This document shows, one piece after another, positions 26,346 through 37,690 of a stretch of DNA of 64,000 bases. Numbering within the stretch: position 1 is the first letter of the stretch; the number at the start of each line of letters is the position of its first letter. The notes beneath the pieces are model-generated. The model saw only the letters and a program-made list of their open reading frames with translations, was not told the DNA's origin and did not search any database. A program made the position numbers and the translations under genes. The stretch is from Parasponia andersonii. Lineage: Eukaryota; Streptophyta; Magnoliopsida; Rosales; Cannabaceae. The stretch covers positions 1,377,602-1,441,601 of the forward strand of contig JXTB01000050.1 of NCBI GenBank assembly GCA_002914805.1, given 5' to 3'.

Positions 26346-27723
26346 GCCATGTCAATTTCCCTAGAAAAAAACCCACCATATATTTATAATTCTTTTTTAT
26401 ATTAATTTTATATTGGGTACATCCTGTTTTACACTAAATACATTACATAGATATATTGGTCATTATGTCACGGTATTTAAAAACGGACATTTACTTAAAA
26501 TTGTGTCAAAATTAAGTCATTTGCTATAAGATCCATTAGAAATCTTATTGCTCTTCACTCTTACAATTTGTTTTCTCATGTTAATAGGTCTTTTAATGAT
26601 GCCGCACATAGCTATGAATGCTCTTATGACGAAGTGTTGTATGATTTGGCTAGAACTGGCCCTACATGGGTGGAAGAGATTGTAAAGAAGGAATCTTATT
26701 GTTCCTTCATTTGATTAAATTCCGGCTGTTTAGTTTTTTTTTTTTAAAAAAAATCCGATTCATAGGAAAGAAGATGTACTTGAATTAAACCTCTAATACA
26801 TGCATTGATGCCTAAAAGGAAGTAGTTAGTTTGGTGCCTAAAAACTTGTTTGGCAACACTTGTATATTTTGTTTCGGCCGTTAATTTCTTTTTATTTTAT
26901 TTTTCCCCCAAAAAAATTCCCAAACAACCTAAATATTAACCAAGGGGATAAGAGTGAGCCAAGCTGCAGGTTTAATCGTTGTACAACAACAAAATGCCAC
27001 CTTTGTTCTTTTTTTTTAATATTTTTATTATAAAATTAATAGATAAACTAGCCTAGAATTCCCCTCCCTCCCATACACACTGGCATACTGAATCTAAGCT
27101 CAATTGGCAACAACAAAATGGCACCTTAATCTAACAAAGAAGATTCATCTCCAACTTTCTTCTCTCTTCTTTTTTTTCTTTTTTTATTTTTTCACTGATC
27201 CTCCCAATGAACCTACAATCTTTTGAGTAGCAGTAAAGTCTAACATATTGCAACGTAAGAAAACCGGAAGAGAAATCAAACTCCAACAGGTTTGACCTAA
27301 CCCTCATACATGATCCAAGTGATGTTGAGAAAATCAACATGATCACCATTTTCAATTAACTAAAATATGCAAATCTAGTACGAAATGCATGCAAAAATGC
27401 CAAATAATTAGTCATAACAAAGTTCGAAAATGTCATAAATATTACTCCAATGTACTTTTATAGTCATGACGACTAAAAATTATACATTGCTAAACATATA
27501 AACAAATCCTTTTATGACCGATGAAGCAAATTTCAATGTTTCCTTTCCTTCCCCCCACCCCTTCTCCACATCATCTTTTCATGAAACCAGGCAGATTATG
27601 TGTGCCTACAACAAGTTTCAAAGTGAAAAGTTCCATAAATAGGTTATTTTAGAACCAATTGATAAATCTAGTGACACAACAGCTTAAATACTATATTTTT
27701 GAAGGCTTGGATGTCTTTCTATT
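26346..27723. other. Intergenic: AT-rich repeat, short coding-like remnant, and ligase 3' UTR
   Basis: 26390-26530 is an AT-rich repeat related to 35040-35220 and 44260-44510 (blocks such as tatattggtcatt and atttacttaaaat). 26593-26713 is a coding-like fragment listed separately. Sequence just right of 27000, on the minus strand downstream of the RING gene stop at 27724, probably includes its 3' UTR; I cannot place the poly(A) site. Confidence 0.35.
26593..26713 (+). pseudogene. Unidentified coding-like fragment
   Basis: Downstream of an acceptor-like AG (ttaatag, ending at 26588), one plus-strand frame gives about 40 residues with unusually protein-like composition: SFNDAAHSYECSYDEVLYDL, then ARTGPTWVEEIVKKESYCSF and a stop at about 26713. 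GC content is higher than the surroundings. I do not recognise the family. It could be the last exon of a gene fragment left beside or captured by the Mutator-like element, or a chance frame. Confidence 0.25.
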
Positions 27724-30700
27724 TCATGTCAGCAAGCCTGTTGTTTTGCAGATCGGGCACAGATTCTTCTGCATTAGCCATTGTTTGACACAGTCGGTAT
27801 GGAAGTCATGTCCACAGTCAAGGGCTCCAACATCATCTCCATCAGCATATTCCTCCTGCCATAAAATAAACTTCAGCTGAATGAAGCAGGCCTAAGAGGA
27901 GGTAACTATCTTGTTCTTTTTCATGCCAAGAGTATCTATCTACACGTCTTCATGTTTTAGAGTGATTAACAGGGAAGACCATAAAAGCTCATACCTGGCA
28001 GATGCAGCATGGTTCAGAATCTGGTGCAGTTTCTACAGCAATAGGTTCGTATTTTCGCTGTTTCATTAACTTCAAAATTGTCTCCTCACTCAGTCCCGTG
28101 CTAACATCTCCTATGCGTTCCTCCAGGGCCAAAAGTTCCTATTGTCCAAAAGGGCATGTTTATAGAAACAACGTATCACAAAGAGCTAAATTATGTGAAC
28201 AATCCAAGCAAAGGTCCCTAGAACATATCTGCTTCTGCATACCTCATAGGACATGTTGTCAACATCAAGGCGCATATCTCTGTGCCTGTCGTGCATTTCA
28301 GCCATTCCATGATATACGAATGGATCAAAGAGCATATAATCCTGACATATCGCCATAAATAAAAACAAATATTATACACGACGGCATTATCTGGATTAAA
28401 AATCAGAAAGCCATCATTTTTGTCTTGTATAGTAACTAAGCAATTCACCGAGTTTGCCACAAAAGCCTTTAACCTTAGCAGATTTTATATACAGGTATTA
28501 GTTGCAAGAACAATCATCGTGATCCACGACTTGGGAAGATGCTCCATAGTAAATAGAAGCTGGAAGATCCTTTATTGGGGGCAAAAGGTGGATATTTCAT
28601 ATATGATTTTCCTACATGTAACATCTCTTGAAGTCTAAATCCATCCCTACCCACTATAGTCTCTCTTGATGTTTAAATCCATCCCTACCCACTATAGTCT
28701 AAAACATAGTCTATTTACTCAAGTATCCCCAACAATTTATGCCTAAATTCTAGAGATCGTAGTTACGCCGTCCATGCATAGAAAATAAGTGAAGATGCGC
28801 CACATAAAATGGCAGATCAAGGATAGTGGCCCTAATAATTCAAGCAAGTTCACAAGGCAAGTACACTAGTCCAATAGGCAACGGGTATGAAAAATTTACC
28901 AACCACCAGATAATTAAAACATTATACTGACAATGTGTACCATGTTTTGCACTGACCAAATCATATCTAAGTTATAACAAGAGGTTTAGAGTAAAAGTAT
29001 CATTTTAATCGATTTCTATACAAATTTTTTTAGGTGACCGTCATCACAGACAAAAGGCATGGAAGTTGCTTTTACTCTATCCACTATAGAGATAACAGGA
29101 AGTAGCATTGCAGGTCGAACTAAACTATGTGCTGCAAACAATGCATAAGGCATTACATCAAACGTATCATGGAGAAAAGGAATCACCTATACAGCCACAA
29201 TAAAGAGTTATGGCTTTAAAAACTAGCACAAAAACCATCAGACCTTGAAATGGAAGAACAAAAATCTAACAACCAATGCCAATAGCAATGTTGTTATTGC
29301 AGTAAAAATATAACAAGCAAAAGTCGTGATTCCAAACCACAATAAATAAAATCCCCAGTAATAAGAACATATCAGTGAGGGAAAAAGGAAATCTAACCTC
29401 AACTTGTAAGTTCTCTCCCCTACGCATAGCATGCAAGACTTGACGAATCTGCAAAAATGGAGACTAACGTTCAGTGTCAGACAGAGCATAACAATTCATT
29501 TGCAAAGGTTAGCCAACAACTATCAGTTTTAAGAGCAACCAAAACTAAATCCCCCAGTAACAAAAAGAAAAACATTATGCAGATATCAGCAGCATGCATG
29601 TCAAATTCATGAGTATGGACAAAGACTCGTCTAATTCTCTGCCACATAAACTTGAGGCGTCAGGTGCATGTAACCATGGTCAAGCTCACCTTTTTAGAGA
29701 AACTATTTTGTACTATTTTAGAACTTCCTGTAGAGAAATACTTACCCTATTATGTTGTGTAGACATGTACCACGAGATGAAGTGACGGATCTAACTAACA
29801 CATCCAAACAATCATAGGCACAATGCCAATGGACCATCGAAAGAGGGAAAAAGTGCTAACAGGAAAGTGAATATTTATTATAGGTATGTGAGCATTTTAT
29901 CACCTTCCATTATGCGGTATTACACAAATATGGATTCAGTCATCAATTACTCTACAGCAAAACAACAAGTTTATGCAACTTTCAGGTTTTCCTTTTTGGG
30001 CCCAGCTCAACTAACAATTTTCAGCTACAAAGAGGTGATTCATGTATATAACTATAATATTTAAAAAATTCATACTAGGAAAAGAAGAAAACAAAGTAAG
30101 AACCCAAACCTCGGATATCAATCGACGTCTCCCTTCAATGTCAGCAGATAAAACCCGCAATGAATTAGATATATTAATAACATCTTCACCTTGTCTATCT
30201 GCCAAGAATGCGGACCTAAGAAATGATTGTTGACGGTTTTGGTTATTACGCCCAGAAGACATTATGGTGTCCTGTGATGATGAAGAAGGTCCAGGAGGTG
30301 ATGGGTTCAAATGACCACTGCGACCTCCAGGTTGTGAATCAACGGACGGAAACAAAGACCAAGGTGCAAATTCCATTGTTCTTTGACGGTTGTGTGTCAG
30401 GGGATTGTGATGAGGGATCAACGCAGGACTAGACAAAGGAGGACTGCTGGAAGTGGAGGCAATCCTTGTAGAGGAAGGAATACCTAGAGAAGTGCTTATA
30501 TTTCCAGAGGCCAAACTTGAACTTGTTGGATCATGTGCTGAATTTCTCATCTCAATTCCAGATAGAAACATGGGATGCTCTATATTGGTTCTTGGTATGC
30601 TTCTTAAGCTTGCTTCTTCTCGTACTTCTGCACCTCTATCTTCAAGTGCAGAAGAACCAGACATGCTTCCTGCTCTTGAATTAGAAGCCCCATTCCAAAG

Positions 30701-31864
30701 AAAAGTATGCGGGTTTCCTGAGAATCCAGGGACATGCATAGTATGAGACTGGCTCTGGGGAGCACCTGAGTTGGCTGCTGCTGCAGTTGTTGACCGCAAG
30801 TCCAAGGAATCACTAAATGGGGCAGGTCTAGGTGATTGACGAGAAGAGCACAGGCTAGAACGCCTGGCACTTCCTGCTGATGCTAAATTCAATAATATAG
30901 ACTCATGTTGAGACCCATTGTTAGACTCACTACCCACTTGATTTAGAGGACTTTCTGCATTTCCTGTAACACTTGAAGAGGGAAAGGCATCAGAAGCTAC
31001 TGTTCCTGTAGTAACAACAGTTCTTGTGTTCTGCTGTTCTGGAGGACTGCGACTAGGAAAAGTACATGACGGTGCAGATAAACGTAAACTGCTAGAAGGA
31101 CTATAGCGAGCAGGACCAGTATGCCATGCACAATTTTCAGCTTGTGGAAAAGAGCTAGAACTTCCACCAGGGCATGACTGACCAGAAGTACCTTCAAAAG
31201 CCTTTCTCTTGCAAGATAAACCCCAGTTACCAAGAGAGCCTGAGCTACTATCACCTTTTCCCACTATACCACCAGAGGCTCCAGATGAAGTTCCAACAAT
31301 ATCAGATGAAACAGAAGCAGTAGATACCTGCTCCGTTTCCATTCTGCTTGACAAGTATAGATTGGAGCCTAAACTAGCTCCAATACCCTGCTCACCATTA
31401 TCACTATCACTAACAAATCCTGCATTTAAATTCATATTTTGATGGATATGATTTGAGCTAGAACCTTGCAGAAAGGAACGCCCATTTCTTACCTGATTGC
31501 CACCAAGACTAATGATAGAACTCTCAGGAAAAAGGATTTCATCAGTCATTGAACCAGCCGCAAGTTGTGCACCATATGAAGATGACCTACCTTGTTCTAT
31601 TTTAATCCCATCATCGTTGACCTGGTTTCTAAGACCTGATCCAGTAGGTTCACCAGTAGTAGCAAAGTTCCGTACTTCGTTATTACTAGCATTTACACAT
31701 GTCTCACCAGAAGACACATAACTGGACCACCTGCTTTCTAAAGGAGGTATCATGCCATTTGAAGAAGTCTGTTGATCCATGCCACTACCATTTGAATCAG
31801 ACACCTGCCCAACAATATCAACAGTTTCTGGAAATGGATTAATGCTTCTCCCTTGCCCTTGCAT
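27724..31864 (-). CDS. RHG1A: RING-H2 E3 ubiquitin ligase, RHG1A/MBR1/MBR2 type
   Basis: Five coding exons on the minus strand: 31864-30110 (585 aa), 29448-29398 (17 aa), 28341-28243 (33 aa), 28138-27995 (48 aa) and 27855-27724 (43 aa plus TGA), all phase 0 with GT-AG introns, total 726 residues. The start MQGQGRSINPFPETVD is typical of the family. The long exon is Ser/Gly/Asn-rich and probably disordered. The C-terminus is a complete RING-H2: C679 and C682 in PCCIC, C697-G-H699, H702, C705, then ten residues to C716 and C719 (CPIC), ending TTGLLT. The family transfers ubiquitin to substrates; Arabidopsis MBR1/MBR2 act on the Mediator subunit MED25 and promote flowering, which is homology-based inference here. 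The start is chosen because it is the first ATG of the long frame and an acceptor sits 100 bases upstream in the leader. No disabling changes seen. Confidence 0.9.
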
Positions 31865-33260
31865 CAGGGTTTATATGTTCCGCCCAAAAATGTGCAATAG
31901 ACTGAACAATAATCAAACCTCCAGCAGAAATGGTGATCCCCACAGAACACTTCTGGGGCACACCTGAAATCATGAAGCAGCAGCATAAAGATAATCATCA
32001 GCTTATACCAGCGGCTCAAAAAGTAAACAGTGCACAAATTATAAATATCTGCACATCAATTGAGATATAATAATGAAAACAAGAAGAGCTGATTATAATA
32101 AAGATTTCTTGGGTTCTTTAGAACAAGGCTCTCTAATTAACAAAGCGGAAAAAGAAACTAAAAAACTGGAAACCTTGGAAATGTTTGATGTTCGATAGTG
32201 TTTAAGGATGTTGTGAAATTGATTGATCATCTTACTTTTCAGTCTTTAACTGGAAACCCTGGCATTTTAAATCTGACTTCAAATTCAACAGCCGCATTCA
32301 TTCACAATATTGTTGAAACAGAAAGTGCAAGCAGAAATGATCACACATAAAGCTGCATACAGCGCCACACTAGAATCCAAAGGAAAGCTACCAAAAGGAT
32401 GGTGGCTGAACTTCAAATGCCTAATATATTGTTGTCACAACGGTCTAAAAAGCACTTACAACAAATTGATGCAAACAATTGTAACTCCCACAGCTTTAGC
32501 ATTGAGCTTTGGCACAAAATATATAGTGGTTACTATATCATTAGGAAGAAGAACACAACGGCAACAAGTGGTCTAACCCTAAGGTATGGATCACATATCG
32601 ACACGAAAACTTCTTCAGACAAGGATTTAGCAGCCCCTTTAACATCAATGCAAGCCAGAACAGACATCTAGAAAGTAAAGCATAGCTCTAACATATACGA
32701 CGCTTGTGAAACTAAACGCACAAAACATCACCCAAAAAAACAACCCAATTCAGCTATATAAATGATCCGACGCCAACAATAGACCAAAACCAGATATAAA
32801 CAAACAAATAACTTGTAAAACAAACAGTATACTTTAAAAAAAATGGATCATAAAATAAATTAAATAAAGGACTAAATGGGTCGAAACCGATCATCAAACT
32901 CTCTCAAATAAGCACAAAATAAAGACCAAAAATTTCGAAAAAATAAATCAATTATTTCTGTGGACAAGAAAATGATGGTCAAAAACCCAAAACTANNNNN
33001 NNNNNNNNNNNNNNNNNNNNNNNNNNNNGAAATGACTAAATATAGGGTCGATTGACAACAACAAAAAAAAAAAAAAAAAAAAAAAAAGAGGGAAAAGCAC
33101 CTGAGAGAGTGAAAAGAGTGAGATCAAAAGCGAAACTGCTCGATCAAATTGTGCCCAAATAAAGGCAGCCCATTACTTGTGACCCAGATTGGGAGGCGTT
33201 TCTATAAACTTTTCACGCAGTCTCTCTCCCTCTCTCTAAGGGGTTCCTCCCTGATTCTTC
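31865..33260 (-). other. 5' UTR of the RING-H2 gene with leader intron
   Basis: On the minus strand a leader exon ending at 33101 (ctctcag|gtgctttt) appears spliced to 31963 (gatttcag|gtgtgcc), 99 bases before the start codon. The intron is 31964-33100 and includes the 33-N gap at 32996-33028. The leader exon is CT/GA-rich (33215-33260). No coding frame with family features lies in it. Transcription start is not pinned; a weak tttatag at about 33205 could serve as TATA. Splice sites are inferred from consensus only. Confidence 0.5.
32996..33028. other. Assembly gap (33 N)
   Basis: Run of 33 undetermined bases, followed by a poly(A) tract at 33063-33087. The gap lies within the leader intron of the RING-H2 gene and does not affect coding sequence. 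A single N also occurs at 58673. Confidence 0.99.
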
Positions 33261-33289
33261 TTCTCCAGCTTCCAGGTACTTGATTTTCT

Positions 33290-33500
33290 CATTTGGGAGC
33301 TAGTAAGAAATGGAAAACATAGAGAGAGAGAGAGAGGAGGGCTTAGATAGAGAGAGAGAGAGACTAGACACAGTAATGTGGAATCTAATCGCTGATGCTT
33401 AAGATTTTTGGATGTTTTGGTTGGGTTGGGTTTGGGGTTGGGGTTGGGGTTGGGTATGGATTTAGGTGTTCGGGTTGGCGTTGGATCTGATTACTCGGAG
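33290..33500 (-). promoter_or_regulatory. Upstream region of RING-H2 gene: GA repeats and G-rich tract
   Basis: Upstream of the leader exon lie (GA)n stretches at about 33322-33362 and, at 33421-33454, a run of GGGTT/GGGGTT units on the plus strand. The G-tract has at least four runs of three or more G with 2-3 base loops, which fits a G-quadruplex and also resembles short telomere-like repeats. Role in expression is inference. Confidence 0.4.
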
Positions 33501-35237
33501 CCATCTCATTGTACACGTAGCTTGCATGCATCAACCTGGGTCCCACACTCTTTTCCTTTTTAAAAAAAAATATAGAATTTAACTAATTACCATCTCTTAC
33601 TAGAATTTAAATTTAAAGAAAAATAACATACACACTTTATCAAGATTTAAAGCCTGATGCCCAAAATTCACACACACATTCTTTGAGCATTAGACCAACT
33701 GAATTAATCCCAATTAACTAAAAATGAAAAATTTCCCCAAATAAAAATTTATAAATTTATAAAATAAAATGCACACAACCACGACAATCACCAAAACAAC
33801 AAAACAAAACAAATCAAAGCTATGTAAGGAAGATTTAAGACTTATTAGTTGAAGACTTAAAATCCGAGTTGATGACAATGTTTTTGTTACCAAATCATAG
33901 TGCTTTATTTCTTTAATCAATTAATAATAAGAAATTCTTTTTCTGAGCTATACATACTACTTAAGCTTTTGAGTTTTGACCTCCTTTTCATAATTTTCCT
34001 TAAGCTTTTTAATTTGGCTTTGAAAAAGGCTCCTTTTTCATGATAATTGGGTGTTTTAGGGGTGCTTTGTGGAAATATTTATTCTTATTGTGACTTGTGT
34101 GGGTACTCTGTCTTTGGTAGCTTTCAGAGTTTAATTGGCATTGCTATTATTTTGGTGGGGAATAAGGACATCCCAATTACATCTTCTCAACAACTCAAGC
34201 ATCCATCTGCTGATTCGAGTAAACAATCCTAATTTTTTATTTCATATATATATATCAAATTTACATAAATGCTAAAGATTAGGATCGAATATCATTAATA
34301 TTATAATAAGGCCTTCATTTGATGATCCTAAACTACATATTTCCGAATGTATAATAAAAATACTATTTTCGTCATATGTATCTATCTATCTATTGGGTAG
34401 ACTCACTTGGCCCCACATCAATTGACAGTCTTGATTCAACAAAGGAGACCAAATGTTAATAGCACTATTTCTGTAACGATTTGCTGTAACTATTTTGACA
34501 AAAACCTAACTACTGTCTTTTCAACTGTTCCTAATTAATTTGTTGTTCCAATGCTGTAAAGTGCAAGCTTGCAACAGCTTTGGTTGGGTGGGAGCTGGAT
34601 TTCACTACTTTCTGAGTTGGGCTGGGCCTGTTCAAAAACTCCTAATGTACTATCTAATTAGACAACATGGCCGAGTTTCTCTATTGTCCATTATTTACAG
34701 ACATTAGAGTGCGCCTTTTTTTTTCCAAACACTTTGTCTTAATAAATAGTATTTTTTATAGCTAAATAAAGGAATATATACTAAGTATATTGATTTTTAT
34801 ATTATGTATATCATATTTTACATTTAATTTACTACAGCATTTGAAAAACAGGCATTTACTTAAAATGAACTTAAATTTGGATCATTTTATTATAAAACCC
34901 ATTTATTTTCTATTGTATTCCTCTCTCTTTTTTTATTTTTTCTTTTTTCTTTTTGGCAGGGGGGAATTAGAGTGGGTGTCTTTTTTTATACTTTGTTTTA
35001 ATAAATGTTTTATTTTTTATACGTAAATTTTTGAATATATATATATTTTTGTACTTAGTATGTCATCTTATATATCAATTTTAATTTATATACTGAATAT
35101 ATTAATTTTTATATTAGATACATCGTATTTTATAATTGGTATGTAAACTGATATATCAGTCATTTTGTTATAATTTTTGAAAAATAGATATTTACTTAAA
35201 ATGAGCCTGAAATTCGATTGTTTTGCTTTTTTAGATT
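33501..35237. other. Intergenic AT-rich DNA
   Basis: No gene supported. The 61-residue frame at 34047-34232 has no recognisable motif. 34740-35220 contains repeated AT-rich blocks (tatattgatttttata, ggcatttacttaaaatg) that recur around 26400-26530 and 44250-44510, probably remnants of one non-autonomous transposon family. Confidence 0.4.
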
Positions 35238-35245
35238 ATTAATGA

Positions 35246-35809
35246 TAAGAGTATTCACCATCTAGTTTGGCCAGTCTGAATTCCTCGTATGCTGACCAAA
35301 CTACATGTACGGTTTTTCTAGATCACCAGACTGTGAGATCTATTATGGCTAATCAAAACTACCCAAACCACACTTACATTTTGTGGTGTGGTCTGAGCGG
35401 TTTCCACGATTTGGGCTTTTACAATGACCGGCTTGAGCTTTAACAAATTGGGCATTTACTATTTGAGCTTTATTTTTTTTTAAATAAACTACTTTTTAAA
35501 ATAGAGAAAAAAAGACATATATCGCATCCTTTACAACCTAATTGAAAGTTTAAAAATCAAACTAAAAATAATTGTTTACCATCATCTAAAATATTAATCA
35601 TAAAAAATTATGTCAAAAATATACATATTACAAAAATTTTGACCAATTGGGTTTGAAACTGGCCGCATTCATTAAAAACTGCAAATCACACTACATCAGT
35701 TGGTTTGGTATTTTTCTAAACCATGACTGACCATAGATGGGAAAAAAAAAAACCACCAATTTCAATGCGGTCTATTTCTACGATACACCAGCTTTTTTGA
35801 ATACTCTTA
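35246..35809. mobile_element. Non-autonomous hAT-like element with 8-bp target duplication
   Basis: 564 bp bounded by inverted ends TAAGAGTATTCA and TGAATACTCTTA (12 of 12 match). It is flanked by ATTAATGA at 35238-35245 and GTTAATGA at 35810-35817, seven of eight identical. Eight-base duplications and short inverted ends fit the hAT superfamily. Interior has no coding; it is richer in CCA/TGG words (e.g. gtttggccagtctg, actgaccatagatg) than its surroundings, with subterminal repeats of aaaccac and accaaac type. Confidence 0.7.
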
Positions 35810-36287
35810 GTTAATGAAACTATTGGTCGATAATATTTACCTATTTGGCATATTGGTCTCCAATATGGGCAAAGAAAAAAGGGAGCAAGTAGGGGTCATT
35901 GTCCATCTAAAATTTTTTCAATTTATTTTTTTATACTTTTTGAAGTTTTATTTTCTATTTGGACCTCACTGAAATTTTATTTCTAGTTTTATCTTTATTT
36001 TTAATATGTGAGATATTATTACCATTATATATATACCCCTTTAATTTTTTTTATTTCATAATTTAGTACGATATAAGATTTTATTCTACTTTGGTCCCAT
36101 TGAGATTTTATTTCTAGTTTTATTCCTATATAAGATGTGAATTATCACTTTTTTTCTCCAACTTAAGACTCACTTAATTTTTAACTTTTATTTTCTATTC
36201 AATTTTCTAAACTAAAATTGAGAGAAGGACATTAGGATTGAGAAAATTTTATTGTATTCGATGACTTCAACTCTATATGGTAGTTGA

Positions 36288-36290
<3 letters not shown>

Positions 36291-36337
<47 letters not shown>
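36291..36337. repeat. (AT)n microsatellite
   Basis: Uninterrupted AT dinucleotide run of about 47 bases. Shorter runs occur at about 40781-40803, 50401-50421, 57913-57932 and 59926-59958. Confidence 0.95.
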
Positions 36338-36338
<1 letters not shown>

Positions 36339-36629
36339 CTACAAGATATACTGTATCCTTTGTGCTTATTTTTTTTTAATTCAAATATTTGTTAGTTTGT
36401 AGTTTGTATATTTATAAAGATTTCATAGATCTAAAAATTTAATTTTTGATAATATGACACTCACAATGAGATTGTTGTATAACGCTTTTAAGATATGAAA
36501 ATTTGTCGAGCATATTCCATTGTCATTTGAAGACTCTATAATATATTCAAATATTTTTTTGGTATTACTATTGTATTAAAAAAATTTATTTTCGCCCCCA
36601 CCAAAAAATTTGTCTAGCTTTACCACAAG

Positions 36630-37690
36630 TCTCCAACTTTTTTTCTTTTAACTACTCTAGTACCTAACATTTCTTTTTGTTGGTATTTATTAGTCATTTT
36701 GGTATATTCTATCAAAAATTCTGTTATAAATAATTTGAAGAGGAAAATTTTTGTATTATTGATCCCAATCGTTTTAATTATTTAGCAATTCAATCCCTAA
36801 CTTTTCTTTTTCTTTTCTTTTTTTTTTCTTTTTTCTTTTCTTTTAGGGCATTCGTATCTCTACTTAATAATATTATATCTACCAATGTTTTGACAAAACA
36901 AATGTTTAGAGACCACATAAGATTGTGGAGTATATTTTAATGAATAACACAGACTTATATTTAGATAATTATTGTAGCCATTTATTTCAAATATTATTTG
37001 TCTACTCATGACAATCTCTAATAATATTGTCTAAATGATTTTCAAATAAAATTCAAATGTGAGAATAAAAGAAACAGTTAAATGGAGAATCAAATTCAAA
37101 AAACAAAACTCACACTAACACATCATAATTTATATCAAACTATATTAATACCTATAGACCGAAAATAATTACATGACCATTCTTAAAACTAAAAGATTTC
37201 CAGACACCTGTTTCTACTTGTCAAATTTGACTAAAAATTTATTATTTATCTATTACATTTCGTTTAATTAGGAATTGGTTATACTAAAGAAAAAGATCTA
37301 ATTGTTAACAATCAAAAGTAATATTGCTAAGCTTGAAAATTTTATAGATGTTTTAGTATTTTTTTTTAATTTGCCGAGTGGTTTTACTAAAATTATTTTT
37401 TGTTTGGGAAGATGTCTCTATAAATTTTACTAGAATTAGAGAATATTTTTCTTTTTATTTCAATATACAATAAAAAGACAAAATTGTCAAATAAGTAAAA
37501 TATTAGGGATCAATGGTGGAAGATTTTTCCTCTTCAATTAGCTTTTAACAAAATTTTAGATGAAAAGTATAAATGGACTAATGTGTACAAACAAAGATAA
37601 ACGTTAGATAATACTAATGAAAAAAAAAATTGGAGACCAATATGTCAAAAAGGTAAAACGCTAGGGACTCATGGTACTATTTATTTATTT
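36630..37690. mobile_element. Diverged terminal-inverted-repeat element, relative of 47150-48866
   Basis: The left end (gtctccaactttttttc, then tgaagaggaaaatttttg and attgatccc) matches the reverse complement of the right end (gggactcatggtac, gagaccaatatg, ggatcaatggtgga) over about 200 bases with many differences. The same lines occur in the arms of the element at 47150-48866. No transposase frame. Ends and target duplication are not clean. Confidence 0.45.

Noticed and set aside
30011..30109. C-terminal extension of the ligase long exon
   Set aside because: The last 32 residues read into the intron; the donor at 30109 (GAG|GTTTGG) keeps phase 0 and joins to IRQVLHAMRR, giving the family's RING end.
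34047..34232. 61-residue plus-strand frame as a small gene
   Set aside because: No signal peptide, cysteine pattern or family motif that I recognise, and no clear promoter.
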